Made by a program: the position numbers and the translations under genes | Notes under the pieces: generated by a model | Seen by the model: the letters and a program-made list of their open reading frames with translations, nothing else | Databases searched by the model: none | What the model was told of the DNA's origin: nothing | From: JAVJSU01 sp040219275 | GTDB taxonomy: Bacteria; Chloroflexota; Anaerolineae; Aggregatilineales; Phototrophicaceae | Length of the DNA: 64,000 nt | Direction: 5' to 3' | Assembly: GCA_040219275.1 (NCBI GenBank) | Contig: JAVJSU010000099.1 | Coordinates: 214,259 to 278,258 of the forward strand | In this document: positions 27,525 to 35,732 of the stretch, piece by piece | Position numbering within the stretch: position 1 is the first letter of the stretch | Layout: each line of letters starts with the position of its first letter

Positions 27525-28523
27525 TTAATTCCAACTTAATTGGCTACGCTCAGCCCAATATGCTTCAGGCATTTCTTCCAACGATGCAAGGGCATTTTCA
27601 GCGATTTCATCCCACCGCACATCGAACGCTTTAACATTCGCTTCCAGATGTTGACTATTCGCCGCACCACTCAAGACAATGGTCGCCCACTCCTGCGCGA
27701 GAACCGCCGCCAATGCAAGCGCATCAATTGTTGTTCCTAATCTTGTTGCTTCCGTCTTAAGCAACTGCATTTGACTCTGAAAATCTTGCTCGTGATTGCT
27801 TGATGTAAGCCGTCCGTTGGCAACCGCCTCTTTGACGATAACCGCTAAACCCAGACGACGTGCTTCGCGCAAAATTGCGGTTGTGGATCGCTCCAAAAGA
27901 TTCCATGTGACCTGCACACTGTCAAACAAGCGCACGCCATCCATCATAACACCAAGTGCTTTTTCTAAGGTCTGAGATTGATTCGCCCCACTTAAGGTTA
28001 ATCCAATCAACGTTCCGCCCGCTTTGAGCTTGCCTAGTTCATTGAGGACAGCACGATTATCAAGCACGCCACTATCCAGCGTTGCCGAGTGAATCTGATA
28101 GAGATTTGGAGTATATCCGAGAAATGATAGGGTTTCTGCCCATTGGCGCTGTAACACGGATAGGGAGTGCTCTTTGACTTCATGAGTCTCCGCCTTAACT
28201 TGCCAATCCGCAGTATAGGTGTAACCCCATTTTGACCCGATTATTACCTCAGACCGATCAATCTCACGACTCCGCAACCAGCTTCCCAGAAATTGCTCCG
28301 CTTTGCCATAGGAACGCGCCGCATCAAAATAACGAATCCCGGCGTGCCATGCGGAATCCAACACCGCATGTGCATGGGTTTCCATTTCGGCGACATCATA
28401 ATCGGAAATATCTTCATTGTGAGTGAGTGTGATATATCCGGGTCTGCCAAGTGCCGCTAAACCAAGACCCATGCGAGTCACTTCATAAGCCGATTTCCCA
28501 AACTTAACCGTAGGTAGGGACAT
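27525..28523 (-). CDS. Aldo/keto reductase family oxidoreductase
   Basis: A 332-residue (beta/alpha)8 reductase. The catalytic Asp-Tyr pair is visible in IRYFDAARSYGKAEQFLGSW, and the barrel continues with EHSLSVLQRQWAETLSFLG and the expected IHSAT. NAD(P)H-dependent reduction of an aldehyde or sugar is the general role; the arrangement resembles the D-threo-aldose dehydrogenase/aldose group, but the substrate is not assigned. It directly abuts the SRAP gene upstream (its ATG is at 28523 and the SRAP stop begins at 28526), so the two are co-transcribed. It converges with the TRIC gene. Confidence 0.85.
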   Translation of the reverse strand: MSLPTVKFGKSAYEVTRMGLGLAALGRPGYITLTHNEDISDYDVAEMETHAHAVLDSAWHAGIRYFDAARSYGKAEQFLGSWLRSREIDRSEVIIGSKWGYTYTADWQVKAETHEVKEHSLSVLQRQWAETLSFLGYTPNLYQIHSATLDSGVLDNRAVLNELGKLKAGGTLIGLTLSGANQSQTLEKALGVMMDGVRLFDSVQVTWNLLERSTTAILREARRLGLAVIVKEAVANGRLTSSNHEQDFQSQMQLLKTEATRLGTTIDALALAAVLAQEWATIVLSGAANSQHLEANVKAFDVRWDEIAENALASLEEMPEAYWAERSQLSWN

Positions 28524-29210
28524 CTATATCAGTAGTTGCTGTTGTGGTGGGGAGAACGGTTCGATGAGTTCTGGCATATCGTTTGCTACGCTATTGACCA
28601 GTTTTGACACTTCGTACACACCCATTTTGGTTTCGTCAAAGGGGCGCATCAACGGCATCAACACATCTGTAGGTAATTCATCCTTAGACAGCCACAAATC
28701 ATAATCTGAAGGATCAAGGATTACTGCCATGCGATGATGATAATTGCGAAGTAACTCATTCGGCTCGGAGGTGAGAATGGTACAGGTACGCACCTCATCA
28801 CCCTCTTTGCTCGTCCAGCTTTCCCACAAACCCGCAAAAGCAAACAGTTCTTGCCCTTTCATATGGACAAAATAAGGCACTTTAGAGTCACCTTTTTTTG
28901 ACCATTCGTAAAATCCAGTCGAGGGGATCAAACAACGGCGACGCTTGAACGCATTCTTAAATGAGGGTTTTTCAAACGCCGTCTCGCTACGGGCATTAAT
29001 CATCTTGCTGGCAATAGAGGGATCTTTTGCCCATGAAGGAATCAACCCCCAGCGATAATGGGTCAGATTCATAGGGTCTTCGTTAGAAATCACGGCGACA
29101 GGTTGCGTCGGGGCGATATTGTAGCGTGCCTGCACCATAGGAGTCTCCGGGAGGTCGAAATGTTGTTGAATCGCCTTACCGTCCGCATTGAGTACAAAAC
29201 GTCCACACAT
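28524..29210 (-). CDS. SRAP (YedK/HMCES) abasic-site protein
   Basis: A 228-residue SOS response-associated peptidase-family protein. The invariant N-terminal MCGRFV supplies the catalytic Cys2. ARYNIAPTQPVAVI contains the conserved Asn, PSTGFYEWSK the conserved Glu, and YHHRMAVIL the conserved His. Family members form a thiazolidine crosslink with abasic sites in single-stranded DNA and so protect them during replication. No LexA site was recognised. It overlaps nothing and has its own ATG without a strong Shine-Dalgarno. Confidence 0.93.
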   Translation of the reverse strand: MCGRFVLNADGKAIQQHFDLPETPMVQARYNIAPTQPVAVISNEDPMNLTHYRWGLIPSWAKDPSIASKMINARSETAFEKPSFKNAFKRRRCLIPSTGFYEWSKKGDSKVPYFVHMKGQELFAFAGLWESWTSKEGDEVRTCTILTSEPNELLRNYHHRMAVILDPSDYDLWLSKDELPTDVLMPLMRPFDETKMGVYEVSKLVNSVANDMPELIEPFSPPQQQLLI

Positions 29211-29228
29211 AGCACTATACCAATCTGT

Positions 29229-29477
29229 CTATTTTTTCTTCGGTTTTCCAAGTTCGGTGATCTGGCGGAGTAATCCCAATGCCGTAAGACCCAGAGCGAT
29301 GAGTTGCCCGGTTTGCACTGGTGCGGGTTTGCCACCGTTACGGTCTGCATCTTCTTCTGCGGCACGGTTATATAAATATGCACCGACAACACCGGCAACT
29401 AAGCCAAGAACCGTTCCTTTGAGATAATTTTGATTTTTCCAACTTATCGAATTTTCATCATTATTCGAGAGTGACAT
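29229..29477 (-). CDS. Small single-helix membrane protein of unknown function
   Basis: An 82-residue protein: a polar N-terminus, a glycine-rich hydrophobic helix (GTVLGLVAGVVGAYLYNRAA), a polar loop with the cluster EEDADRNGG, a weakly hydrophobic stretch (LIALGLTALGLLRQI) and a lysine-rich tail. It is not recognised. The ATG at 29477 has GGAGG five bases upstream. Its first 17 bases overlap the end of the gene at 29461, implying coupled translation. Confidence 0.65.
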   Translation of the reverse strand: MSLSNNDENSISWKNQNYLKGTVLGLVAGVVGAYLYNRAAEEDADRNGGKPAPVQTGQLIALGLTALGLLRQITELGKPKKK

Positions 29478-30000
29478 CTTTTCCTCCACTATCATTATCG
29501 TCCTGAGAAGACTCAGTGTCCACAGGGGCGAATATCCTTAAGATCGGTTCAAATATTGCAAAACGTGCGTTCATCTTTATAGATTGCTGGCTGGCTTTAT
29601 CAGCATAGTCAGCGGTTTTATCAGCCATCGTGCGTGAAAATGCTTGTGTCCGGCGTAAACCTTGCGCGGATTTACGTTGCGCGAGGCTCATGCCGAATAC
29701 ACCGGCAAACAACCCCACATAGACGATCCCACAGCATAATAGCATAGGCAAAAGCCCGAAGCACGTAAGAAATAGATCAGCAATGATGGAAAGCCCATGC
29801 CCATCATTGCCAAGGTAGATTGGTGATGCAGGAATGAGTATAGCGATGAGCAATAGGGCTAATAGAAAAGTCAATATCAAAACAGGTAGCCAGATATAAC
29901 GGAATGTTTGCTGGCGATGTGTCTTTATCGACGCGAGTTTATTTTCTTGTGTAACAGGAATTGTCACCGGATCAATCTTCCAATCTGCGAAATGACGCAT
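29461..30000 (-). CDS. Two-helix membrane protein of unknown function
   Basis: A 179-residue protein. A cytoplasmic N-terminus of about 35 residues leads into two long hydrophobic segments (WLPVLILTFLLALLLIAIL and FLTCFGLLPMLLCCGIVYV), followed by a basic region (QRKSAQGLRRTQAF) and an acidic tail. I do not recognise a family. It probably forms an operon with the small membrane protein that overlaps its 3' end. The divergent gene at 30041 starts 40 bases away, so the two share a short promoter region in which no clear hexamers were found. Confidence 0.65.
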   Translation of the reverse strand: MRHFADWKIDPVTIPVTQENKLASIKTHRQQTFRYIWLPVLILTFLLALLLIAILIPASPIYLGNDGHGLSIIADLFLTCFGLLPMLLCCGIVYVGLFAGVFGMSLAQRKSAQGLRRTQAFSRTMADKTADYADKASQQSIKMNARFAIFEPILRIFAPVDTESSQDDNDSGGKDVTLE

Positions 30001-30040
30001 ACAATGATTTTACCGTAGGAAACCGAGTGATGAAAGTCAT

Positions 30041-30706
30041 ATGTCAACTTCTCAGGAGTTACCAACCAAACAACGCATTTTGATCACCTTCGGGAAATTT
30101 GGTGCATTGAAATATACCAGTACATTAGATGTCGCTAAAGTGTGGGAACGTGTGCTCCGGCGTGCGGATTTACCTATTCTGTATACGCAGGGCTTTAATA
30201 CCCGTCCGCGCATTCAACTTGCGTCTGCCTTGCCATTAGGCATCACCAGCGAATGTGAAATTCTGGATGTTTCTCTGCGTGAAGAAATCGCCTTAGAGGG
30301 TCTTCAAGAAACCATCTTATCCGTCAGTCCGCAAGGATTGGAAATCTACCATTTAGAGGAAATCCCACAAAATAGCCCTGCCCTGCAACAGCGAGTATCC
30401 CGTGCGAGCTATCGCGTCCGGTTTACTGATCCCATCAACCGGGCAGAAATTGAGGGCAAAATCGAGGCATTGTTGGCTTCGGAGCGTATCGTCAAAGAAT
30501 ATACGCGCAAGAACCGCAAAAATTATCTTGATTTACGTCCTCTGATTTATGCAGTTCATCTAGACGAGAACGACCACCTTATCGCTGACCTTTCCGCCGG
30601 AGATCGTGGGAATGTGCGAATTGAAGACATTCTGGAACAACTTGAACTGGGCGATGTGCATTATGCCGCTCATCGCTTTAGCTTAACCATAGACACGTAC
30701 CGCTAG
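30041..30706 (+). CDS. TIGR03936/DUF2344 radical SAM-associated protein
   Basis: A 221-residue protein of the family that usually accompanies, or is fused to, TIGR03960 radical-SAM enzymes. The family look is clear in ILITFGKFGALKYTSTLDVA, ADLPILYTQGFNTRPRIQ and ALPLGITSECEILDV. Its biochemical role is not settled. In many bacteria the two genes are adjacent, but here the partner sits at 33700, three genes downstream. It starts at ATG 30041 and ends 16 bases before psuG, suggesting a common transcript. Confidence 0.85.
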   Translation: MSTSQELPTKQRILITFGKFGALKYTSTLDVAKVWERVLRRADLPILYTQGFNTRPRIQLASALPLGITSECEILDVSLREEIALEGLQETILSVSPQGLEIYHLEEIPQNSPALQQRVSRASYRVRFTDPINRAEIEGKIEALLASERIVKEYTRKNRKNYLDLRPLIYAVHLDENDHLIADLSAGDRGNVRIEDILEQLELGDVHYAAHRFSLTIDTYR

Positions 30707-30722
30707 CCGAGAAAGTTAAACC

Positions 30723-31628
30723 ATGAACCTGACCATCTCTGAAGAACTAAAAAATGCGCTCCATGAAAATCGTGCTGTTGTGGCGCTGGAATCCACCGTA
30801 ATCACACATGGACTGCCGTATCCGCAAAATGTCGAAACAGCAACGGCAATGGAAAATGCGGTGCGGTCAGCCGGAGCTATCCCCGCTACAATTGCTGTGT
30901 TACAGGGCAAAATCACCGTGGGCATTTCCGGTGATGAAATTGAACGACTCGGCGCAATATCTGATAAGAGTGTGCGTAAATGTAGCCGCCGCGATCTCGC
31001 CATTACCGTCGCACGCGGCGAAGATGGTGCGACCACCGTCGCGGGAACGATGATCGTCGCACATCAAGCAGGCATTCGCATTTTTGCGACTGGCGGCATT
31101 GGTGGCGTGCATCGTGGACATCCTTTTGATGTTTCCGCTGATTTGATCGAACTGGGACGTACGCCGATGACCGTTATCTGCTCAGGCGCAAAATCTATCC
31201 TTGATTTGCCGCTCACGCTTGAGGTTTTGGAGACGCAGGGTGTACCCATCATCGGCTACGGCACAGATCACCTGCCTGCCTTCTATACACGAAGCAGTGG
31301 TTTACCAGTAGATGTACGTTGCGATACACCAGAAGTAGTCGCAGATATTATTCGTGCCTCCGAAGAACTCAATCTTGGTCACGGAATCTTGGTGGGCGTG
31401 CCTGTGCCGGAAGCGGTAGAACTCGATGGGCAAGCGGCGGAAATTGCAATCGTGCAGGCAACCGCCGAAGCCGAAGCACAGTCAATTCATGGCAAGTATG
31501 TTACGCCATTTGTGCTAGCACGCGTTGCCGAACTCACAGGAGATGCCTCGAAACGCGCAAATACCGCCCTTCTGGTCAACAATGCTACAACTGCCGCAAA
31601 AATCGGTCTCGCTTTGAATCATGGTTAA
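30723..31628 (+). CDS. psuG: Pseudouridine-5'-phosphate glycosidase
   Basis: A 301-residue PsuG. The hallmark motifs are ALESTVITHGLPYPQNVE near the N-terminus, CSRRDLAITVARGEDGATTVAGTM in the middle, and IFATGGIGGVHRGH. It splits pseudouridine 5'-phosphate into uracil and ribose 5-phosphate, clearing modified nucleotides from RNA turnover. It overlaps the following PfkB-type kinase by eight bases, the layout of a PsuG-PsuK pair in which the kinase makes the substrate. The kinase here is unusual (see next gene). Confidence 0.94.
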   Translation: MNLTISEELKNALHENRAVVALESTVITHGLPYPQNVETATAMENAVRSAGAIPATIAVLQGKITVGISGDEIERLGAISDKSVRKCSRRDLAITVARGEDGATTVAGTMIVAHQAGIRIFATGGIGGVHRGHPFDVSADLIELGRTPMTVICSGAKSILDLPLTLEVLETQGVPIIGYGTDHLPAFYTRSSGLPVDVRCDTPEVVADIIRASEELNLGHGILVGVPVPEAVELDGQAAEIAIVQATAEAEAQSIHGKYVTPFVLARVAELTGDASKRANTALLVNNATTAAKIGLALNHG

Positions 31629-32535
31629 CGATGCAGATAAATCGCCGACGCTCATTGGTGTCGGGTCACTGTTTATTGATGACATCGTAAAACCGGACGG
31701 CACATCACACATGGGCGTGCTCGGTGGCGCTGTCATACATGCGTTGATGGGCGCGGCGATCTGGGAAGAGCGGGCGGGATTATGTGCCGTCTGTGGAGAG
31801 GGTCTGCCTGCTTCGGCAAGGCAATTTATCCGTGAGCATCTTGACCTAACCGGATTGACGATACTGCCCATCCCACAGGTGCGCGCATGGCAAATCTTCG
31901 AGCATGATGGGCGGCGGCGCGAACTGCATCGCGTAGACATTGTCGCCCCGTTTGTTGAGGGCGCACAACCAAACCACCTGCCTGATGTTTATAAAAACGC
32001 CAAAGCCTATTATCTACTACAGGATTTTGAAAGCATTCTGCGCTGGAGAGATCATGTTTCGGGTTTGCTGTTATGGGAACCCAATCAACTGGTGATGATC
32101 CCCGAAAATCGACAAAAATTCCGTGAGACGTTGCGAACAGGCGCAATCGACATTGTTTCCCCGAATCTATTAGAGGCACAAATCATCTATGGTGATCTTC
32201 CACCTCAGCAATTAATCAGCGCGATGCTCAAAGATGGCGCAACGACGGTTGCATTACGGATGGGAAGTAACGGGTCAATCGTTGCAAATGAGCAAGAATT
32301 GCATCAAATCCCTGCCTATACAACCAACTTAGTAGATCCAACTGGTGCAGGCAACACCTACTGCGGCGCTTTATTGACGGGGTTGATGCGAGGAAAATCA
32401 CTCATGCAAGCCGGTATAATGGGAACGGTTTCGGCATCATTCTGCGTCGAAACGATAGGCGTGGTTGATCCTGCAAAAGTTGATCCACAAGCGAGAGACG
32501 AACGCGTGAAGCACATCCAATCACTGATATTTTGA
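31621..32535 (+). CDS. PfkB/ribokinase-family protein with altered catalytic motif
   Basis: A 304-residue PfkB-fold protein. The N-terminal IGVGSLFIDDIV and the glycine pair LGGAVIHALMGAA fit sugar/nucleoside kinases. The C-terminal motif reads DPTGAGNTYCGALL, with Asn where PfkB kinases normally have the catalytic Asp (GAGD). Overlap with psuG suggests pseudouridine kinase by context. From memory, the fungal Mak32-like branch of the family carries the same Asn, so this may belong there rather than be a broken enzyme. Activity is therefore uncertain. Confidence 0.7.
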   Translation: MVNDADKSPTLIGVGSLFIDDIVKPDGTSHMGVLGGAVIHALMGAAIWEERAGLCAVCGEGLPASARQFIREHLDLTGLTILPIPQVRAWQIFEHDGRRRELHRVDIVAPFVEGAQPNHLPDVYKNAKAYYLLQDFESILRWRDHVSGLLLWEPNQLVMIPENRQKFRETLRTGAIDIVSPNLLEAQIIYGDLPPQQLISAMLKDGATTVALRMGSNGSIVANEQELHQIPAYTTNLVDPTGAGNTYCGALLTGLMRGKSLMQAGIMGTVSASFCVETIGVVDPAKVDPQARDERVKHIQSLIF

Positions 32536-32542
32536 GCGCTGT

Positions 32543-33607
32543 TTATTCAACAATCCGCCATATATCCAATCCGGTATCGCATCCAATTACAAGTGTTGTC
32601 CCGTTCCTGCTGAGTCGGATCATATCGGGAACACGAGTGCAGTCACGATGTTCGCCTAGCTCATAACGTTCACCCGTTTCGACATGCCATGCGACGACAT
32701 CGGGACGATCTTCAAGATGTACCGCCAAAATAACGTCTGCATCAGGTGTGAGGAAAAAATATTGGACGTATTCGCCATTCAGCGTCGCAATCAGTTGGTT
32801 GTCACCGCTTTCAAAATTTAACAAATAGAGATTTTCGGATGCCTGATCACGCCATGTAAGATGGGTCGCATCTGTATCGATTTGCCCGAATACCGCCAAA
32901 CCCTGCTCCACCTGTGATTCAAAAAGCACGTCACCGGATTGCAGATTCCATAATTTAACCAACCCTTCTTGTGAAGAAGTCACCACATAGGGCGGCGGAA
33001 TACGTCCAATCCGCACCACAGCACTTTCATCTAGCGCAGGTGCATAGGGAATAGTTTCTAGCGTTTCGTCTTCAAGATTTAACTGTGCAATTTCAATTTC
33101 CTGTCCGATGATTTCAACCCAAACGTTGCCAGAATCATCACTCCAAAGTGTCTGCGGAAAGCCATCAATATCAAATTCATTGGTTGACTGCTCACTATCA
33201 TCCACAGAATTGATAACCATGGTCATCAAATCATCGCTGTAATGTAGGCTCAACAGATGCTCATCGGTCTCATCAAACGCCATATCAATGACATCGGCAT
33301 CAGGAATAGTGTGCATTCCCTGTATCTCGCCTTCATCATTTAGCAAAATGACCGTATTTTCGTCATTCACAACCGCAATTAATCTGCCGTCACCGCTTAA
33401 TGCAAATCGTCCGGTAATGAACTGACCAGCCTCTAATGGAAGTGTGGCAAAATCAATCTGCGTGACTGATTGCAACTGATTAATATTTTGCGCGTTTATT
33501 GTAGGAAAATCTTGGCTCATCGTCGTCTCATCCTGCGCTAAAAACGACACGCTCAACAAAATCAGCATGGCAATACTCAGCAGACAGGTTACAATTTTTC
33601 TCATCAT
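32543..33607 (-). CDS. Secreted beta-propeller-like protein, function unknown
   Basis: About 354 residues. A basic N-terminus and a hydrophobic segment (IVTCLLSIAMLILLSVSFLA) followed by QDE look like a signal peptide. The rest contains WD40-like short repeats (FALSGDGRLIAVVNDENTVILLND, GLVKLWNLQSGDVLFESQ, DVVAWHVETGERYELG), consistent with a beta-propeller of six or seven blades outside the membrane. The start is unsure: adjacent ATGs at 33607 and 33604 give the signal peptide, while the frame remains open upstream, and no Shine-Dalgarno is visible. Ligand and partners are unknown. Confidence 0.65.
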   Translation of the reverse strand: MMRKIVTCLLSIAMLILLSVSFLAQDETTMSQDFPTINAQNINQLQSVTQIDFATLPLEAGQFITGRFALSGDGRLIAVVNDENTVILLNDEGEIQGMHTIPDADVIDMAFDETDEHLLSLHYSDDLMTMVINSVDDSEQSTNEFDIDGFPQTLWSDDSGNVWVEIIGQEIEIAQLNLEDETLETIPYAPALDESAVVRIGRIPPPYVVTSSQEGLVKLWNLQSGDVLFESQVEQGLAVFGQIDTDATHLTWRDQASENLYLLNFESGDNQLIATLNGEYVQYFFLTPDADVILAVHLEDRPDVVAWHVETGERYELGEHRDCTRVPDMIRLSRNGTTLVIGCDTGLDIWRIVE

Positions 33608-33699
33608 GATTACAAATACTCTACTGTATGTTATGGTTATTTTATTCATGCTTTTATTGGTAGGTTTTTCAGGTAAGTAGTTTTGGATAGGAACGGCTC

Positions 33700-35628
33700 A
33701 TGACTCCGCAGGAAATTGAACAAACATTAGACCGCATTCTACTGGATGTTGAAAAACCCGGACGCTATGTTGGTGGAGAGTATAACAGCGTCATCAAAAA
33801 TTGGAATGCGATAGACTTTAAAGTTGCACTCGCCTTCCCGGATATTTATGATCTCGGCATGTCCAATCTCGGCATCATGTTGTTATACGAACAGGTCAAC
33901 ACTCAACCGGATATGCTCGCGGAACGAGTCTTTTCTCCCTGGAAAGATATGGAGACGATCATGCGTGAGCGGGACTTGCCTCTGTATTCACTTGAAAGCA
34001 AGCATCGAATCCGTGATTTCGATCTATTAGGTATCAGCCTGCCCTACGAGCAACTATTTACGAATGTACTGAATATGCTCGACCTTGCTGGTATGCCCAT
34101 CAGAAGCCTTGATCGTGACGAAACTTTTCCGCTCATCATCGCCGGCGGTCATGCTTGCTATAATCCTGAACCGATGGCTGATTTTATTGATGCGTTTGTG
34201 ATTGGCGAAGGTGAAGAAATCATCGTAGAAGTTGCTCGCACGCTCCAAAAAATGCGTGATGCGTCACGCTTAGAGCAACTTAAAGCGGTAGCGCGAATTC
34301 AGGGGATGTATGTGCCACGCTTCTATGACGTAACCTACAATGCCGATAGCACCGTCGCGGAAATCACATCAACTGCACCTGACGCTCCGGCGAGGGTACT
34401 CAAACGTATTGTCCCTACCCTACCTAAACCGTTTACGCGCTTTCTCGTACCCAATATTGATACCGTGCATAACCGTGCACCGATCGAGATTATGCGCGGC
34501 TGTACGCGTGGATGCCGTTTTTGCCATGCGGGGATGGTCACCCGTCCGGTGCGTGAACGGCGCGTGCCCGAAGTTATGCAAGCCATTGAGGATATTATCG
34601 CCAGCACCGGCTTTGAAGAAATCAGCCTACTGAGTCTATCGTCGTCAGATTATATTTATGTGCACGAACTCGCCGATGCCGTCAAAGAAAAATATAATGG
34701 ATCGGGCTTGAGTCTGAGCTTACCCAGCTTACGCATAGAATCCACCAGCGCGGATTTACTCGATAAACTTGGCGATACCCGTCGCAGTGGCTTCACCTTC
34801 GCACCAGAAGCCGCCACAGAGCGTATGCGGAATAAGATCAATAAGTATGTGCCGGATGAGCAGGTACTCCAAGCCGCCCGTGATGTGTACTCACGCGGTT
34901 GGCGCACGATTAAATTTTATTTCATGATCGGTCATCCTGACGAAACACTTGCAGATGTGCAAGCCATCATTGACCTGTGTAAAGCCGTGCTCAAAGAAGG
35001 ACGCCGATTGCTGGGTAACAAAGCCAATGTGAATGTTGGTGTGAGCACATTTATCCCGAAGCCGCACACGCCATTCCAATGGGTTCCGCAAGACTCACAC
35101 GAATCAATTCGTGCCAAGCAAAAATTATTGCGTAATCAAATCAAGGGTGCGGGTATGCACTTGCGCCTGAACGATATTGAATCTAGCACCTTTGAAGGCT
35201 GGCTCAGTCGTGGCGATCGCCGTTTATGTGCCGTTATTGAACGCGCATGGCAACTCGGCTGTAAATTCGACGCGTGGCAGGATGCTCATAATCATGATCT
35301 TTGGTTGCAGGCATTTGAAGAAACGGGTGCTGATCCGGTGTTCTTTACGACCCGTAAGCGCGATATTGATGAGATCTTTCCGTGGGATCATATCGACGCG
35401 GCAGTGCATAAGAAATTCCTGCGGGACGATTATCTCATGAGCATTGAGGGTGAAACACGCGAAGATTGCCGTGACAAATGTTTCGCCTGTGGCATCTTAC
35501 CGAAGTTCAAGGACATTCGCTCAGAAACAAATCCAATGGATTGGGAATGTCCCGATGTAAAACCGATTGCAGATCGTAAACGCTCGGCAATTTTGGAACG
35601 TACAGCAAATGTGACCTTAATCAATTAG
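33700..35628 (+). CDS. TIGR03960 B12-binding-type radical SAM protein
   Basis: A 642-residue protein. The N-terminal half carries a B12-binding-like Rossmann domain (VALAFPDIYDLGMSNLG). The radical-SAM cluster motif is CTRGCRFCHAG, with Cys at about residues 268, 272 and 275. The family C-terminus is present, with a second cysteine cluster (CRDKCFACGILPKFKDI). It should use a 4Fe-4S cluster and S-adenosylmethionine; the substrate is unknown for the family. The partner protein of the TIGR03936 family is at 30041. A hairpin terminator follows at 35654. Confidence 0.9.
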   Translation: MTPQEIEQTLDRILLDVEKPGRYVGGEYNSVIKNWNAIDFKVALAFPDIYDLGMSNLGIMLLYEQVNTQPDMLAERVFSPWKDMETIMRERDLPLYSLESKHRIRDFDLLGISLPYEQLFTNVLNMLDLAGMPIRSLDRDETFPLIIAGGHACYNPEPMADFIDAFVIGEGEEIIVEVARTLQKMRDASRLEQLKAVARIQGMYVPRFYDVTYNADSTVAEITSTAPDAPARVLKRIVPTLPKPFTRFLVPNIDTVHNRAPIEIMRGCTRGCRFCHAGMVTRPVRERRVPEVMQAIEDIIASTGFEEISLLSLSSSDYIYVHELADAVKEKYNGSGLSLSLPSLRIESTSADLLDKLGDTRRSGFTFAPEAATERMRNKINKYVPDEQVLQAARDVYSRGWRTIKFYFMIGHPDETLADVQAIIDLCKAVLKEGRRLLGNKANVNVGVSTFIPKPHTPFQWVPQDSHESIRAKQKLLRNQIKGAGMHLRLNDIESSTFEGWLSRGDRRLCAVIERAWQLGCKFDAWQDAHNHDLWLQAFEETGADPVFFTTRKRDIDEIFPWDHIDAAVHKKFLRDDYLMSIEGETREDCRDKCFACGILPKFKDIRSETNPMDWECPDVKPIADRKRSAILERTANVTLIN

Positions 35629-35653
35629 CGAACCAAAAACCGAAAAAAAAGCT

Positions 35654-35687
35654 GAAACGGCGTAGCAGTGACTACGCTGTTTCTATT
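35654..35687 (+). terminator. Hairpin terminator after the radical SAM gene
   Basis: A 12-bp stem with one G-U pair (35654-35665 with 35672-35683) has a 6-base loop. The plus-strand tail TATTT is weak; the minus-strand tail is a run of eight T, so it could also stop antisense transcription. It separates the radical-SAM and MurA-like genes. Confidence 0.75.
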
Positions 35688-35689
35688 TG

Positions 35690-35700
35690 GCTGGTATAAT
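35690..35700 (+). promoter_or_regulatory. Extended -10 promoter of the MurA-like gene
   Basis: TGGTATAAT (TATAAT at 35695-35700) is an extended -10 element. No -35 is recognisable because the terminator stem occupies that position. The ATG lies 33 bases downstream. Confidence 0.5.
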
Positions 35701-35732
35701 CCGGCAGATGTTACGAATATTCAGGGGAAACT

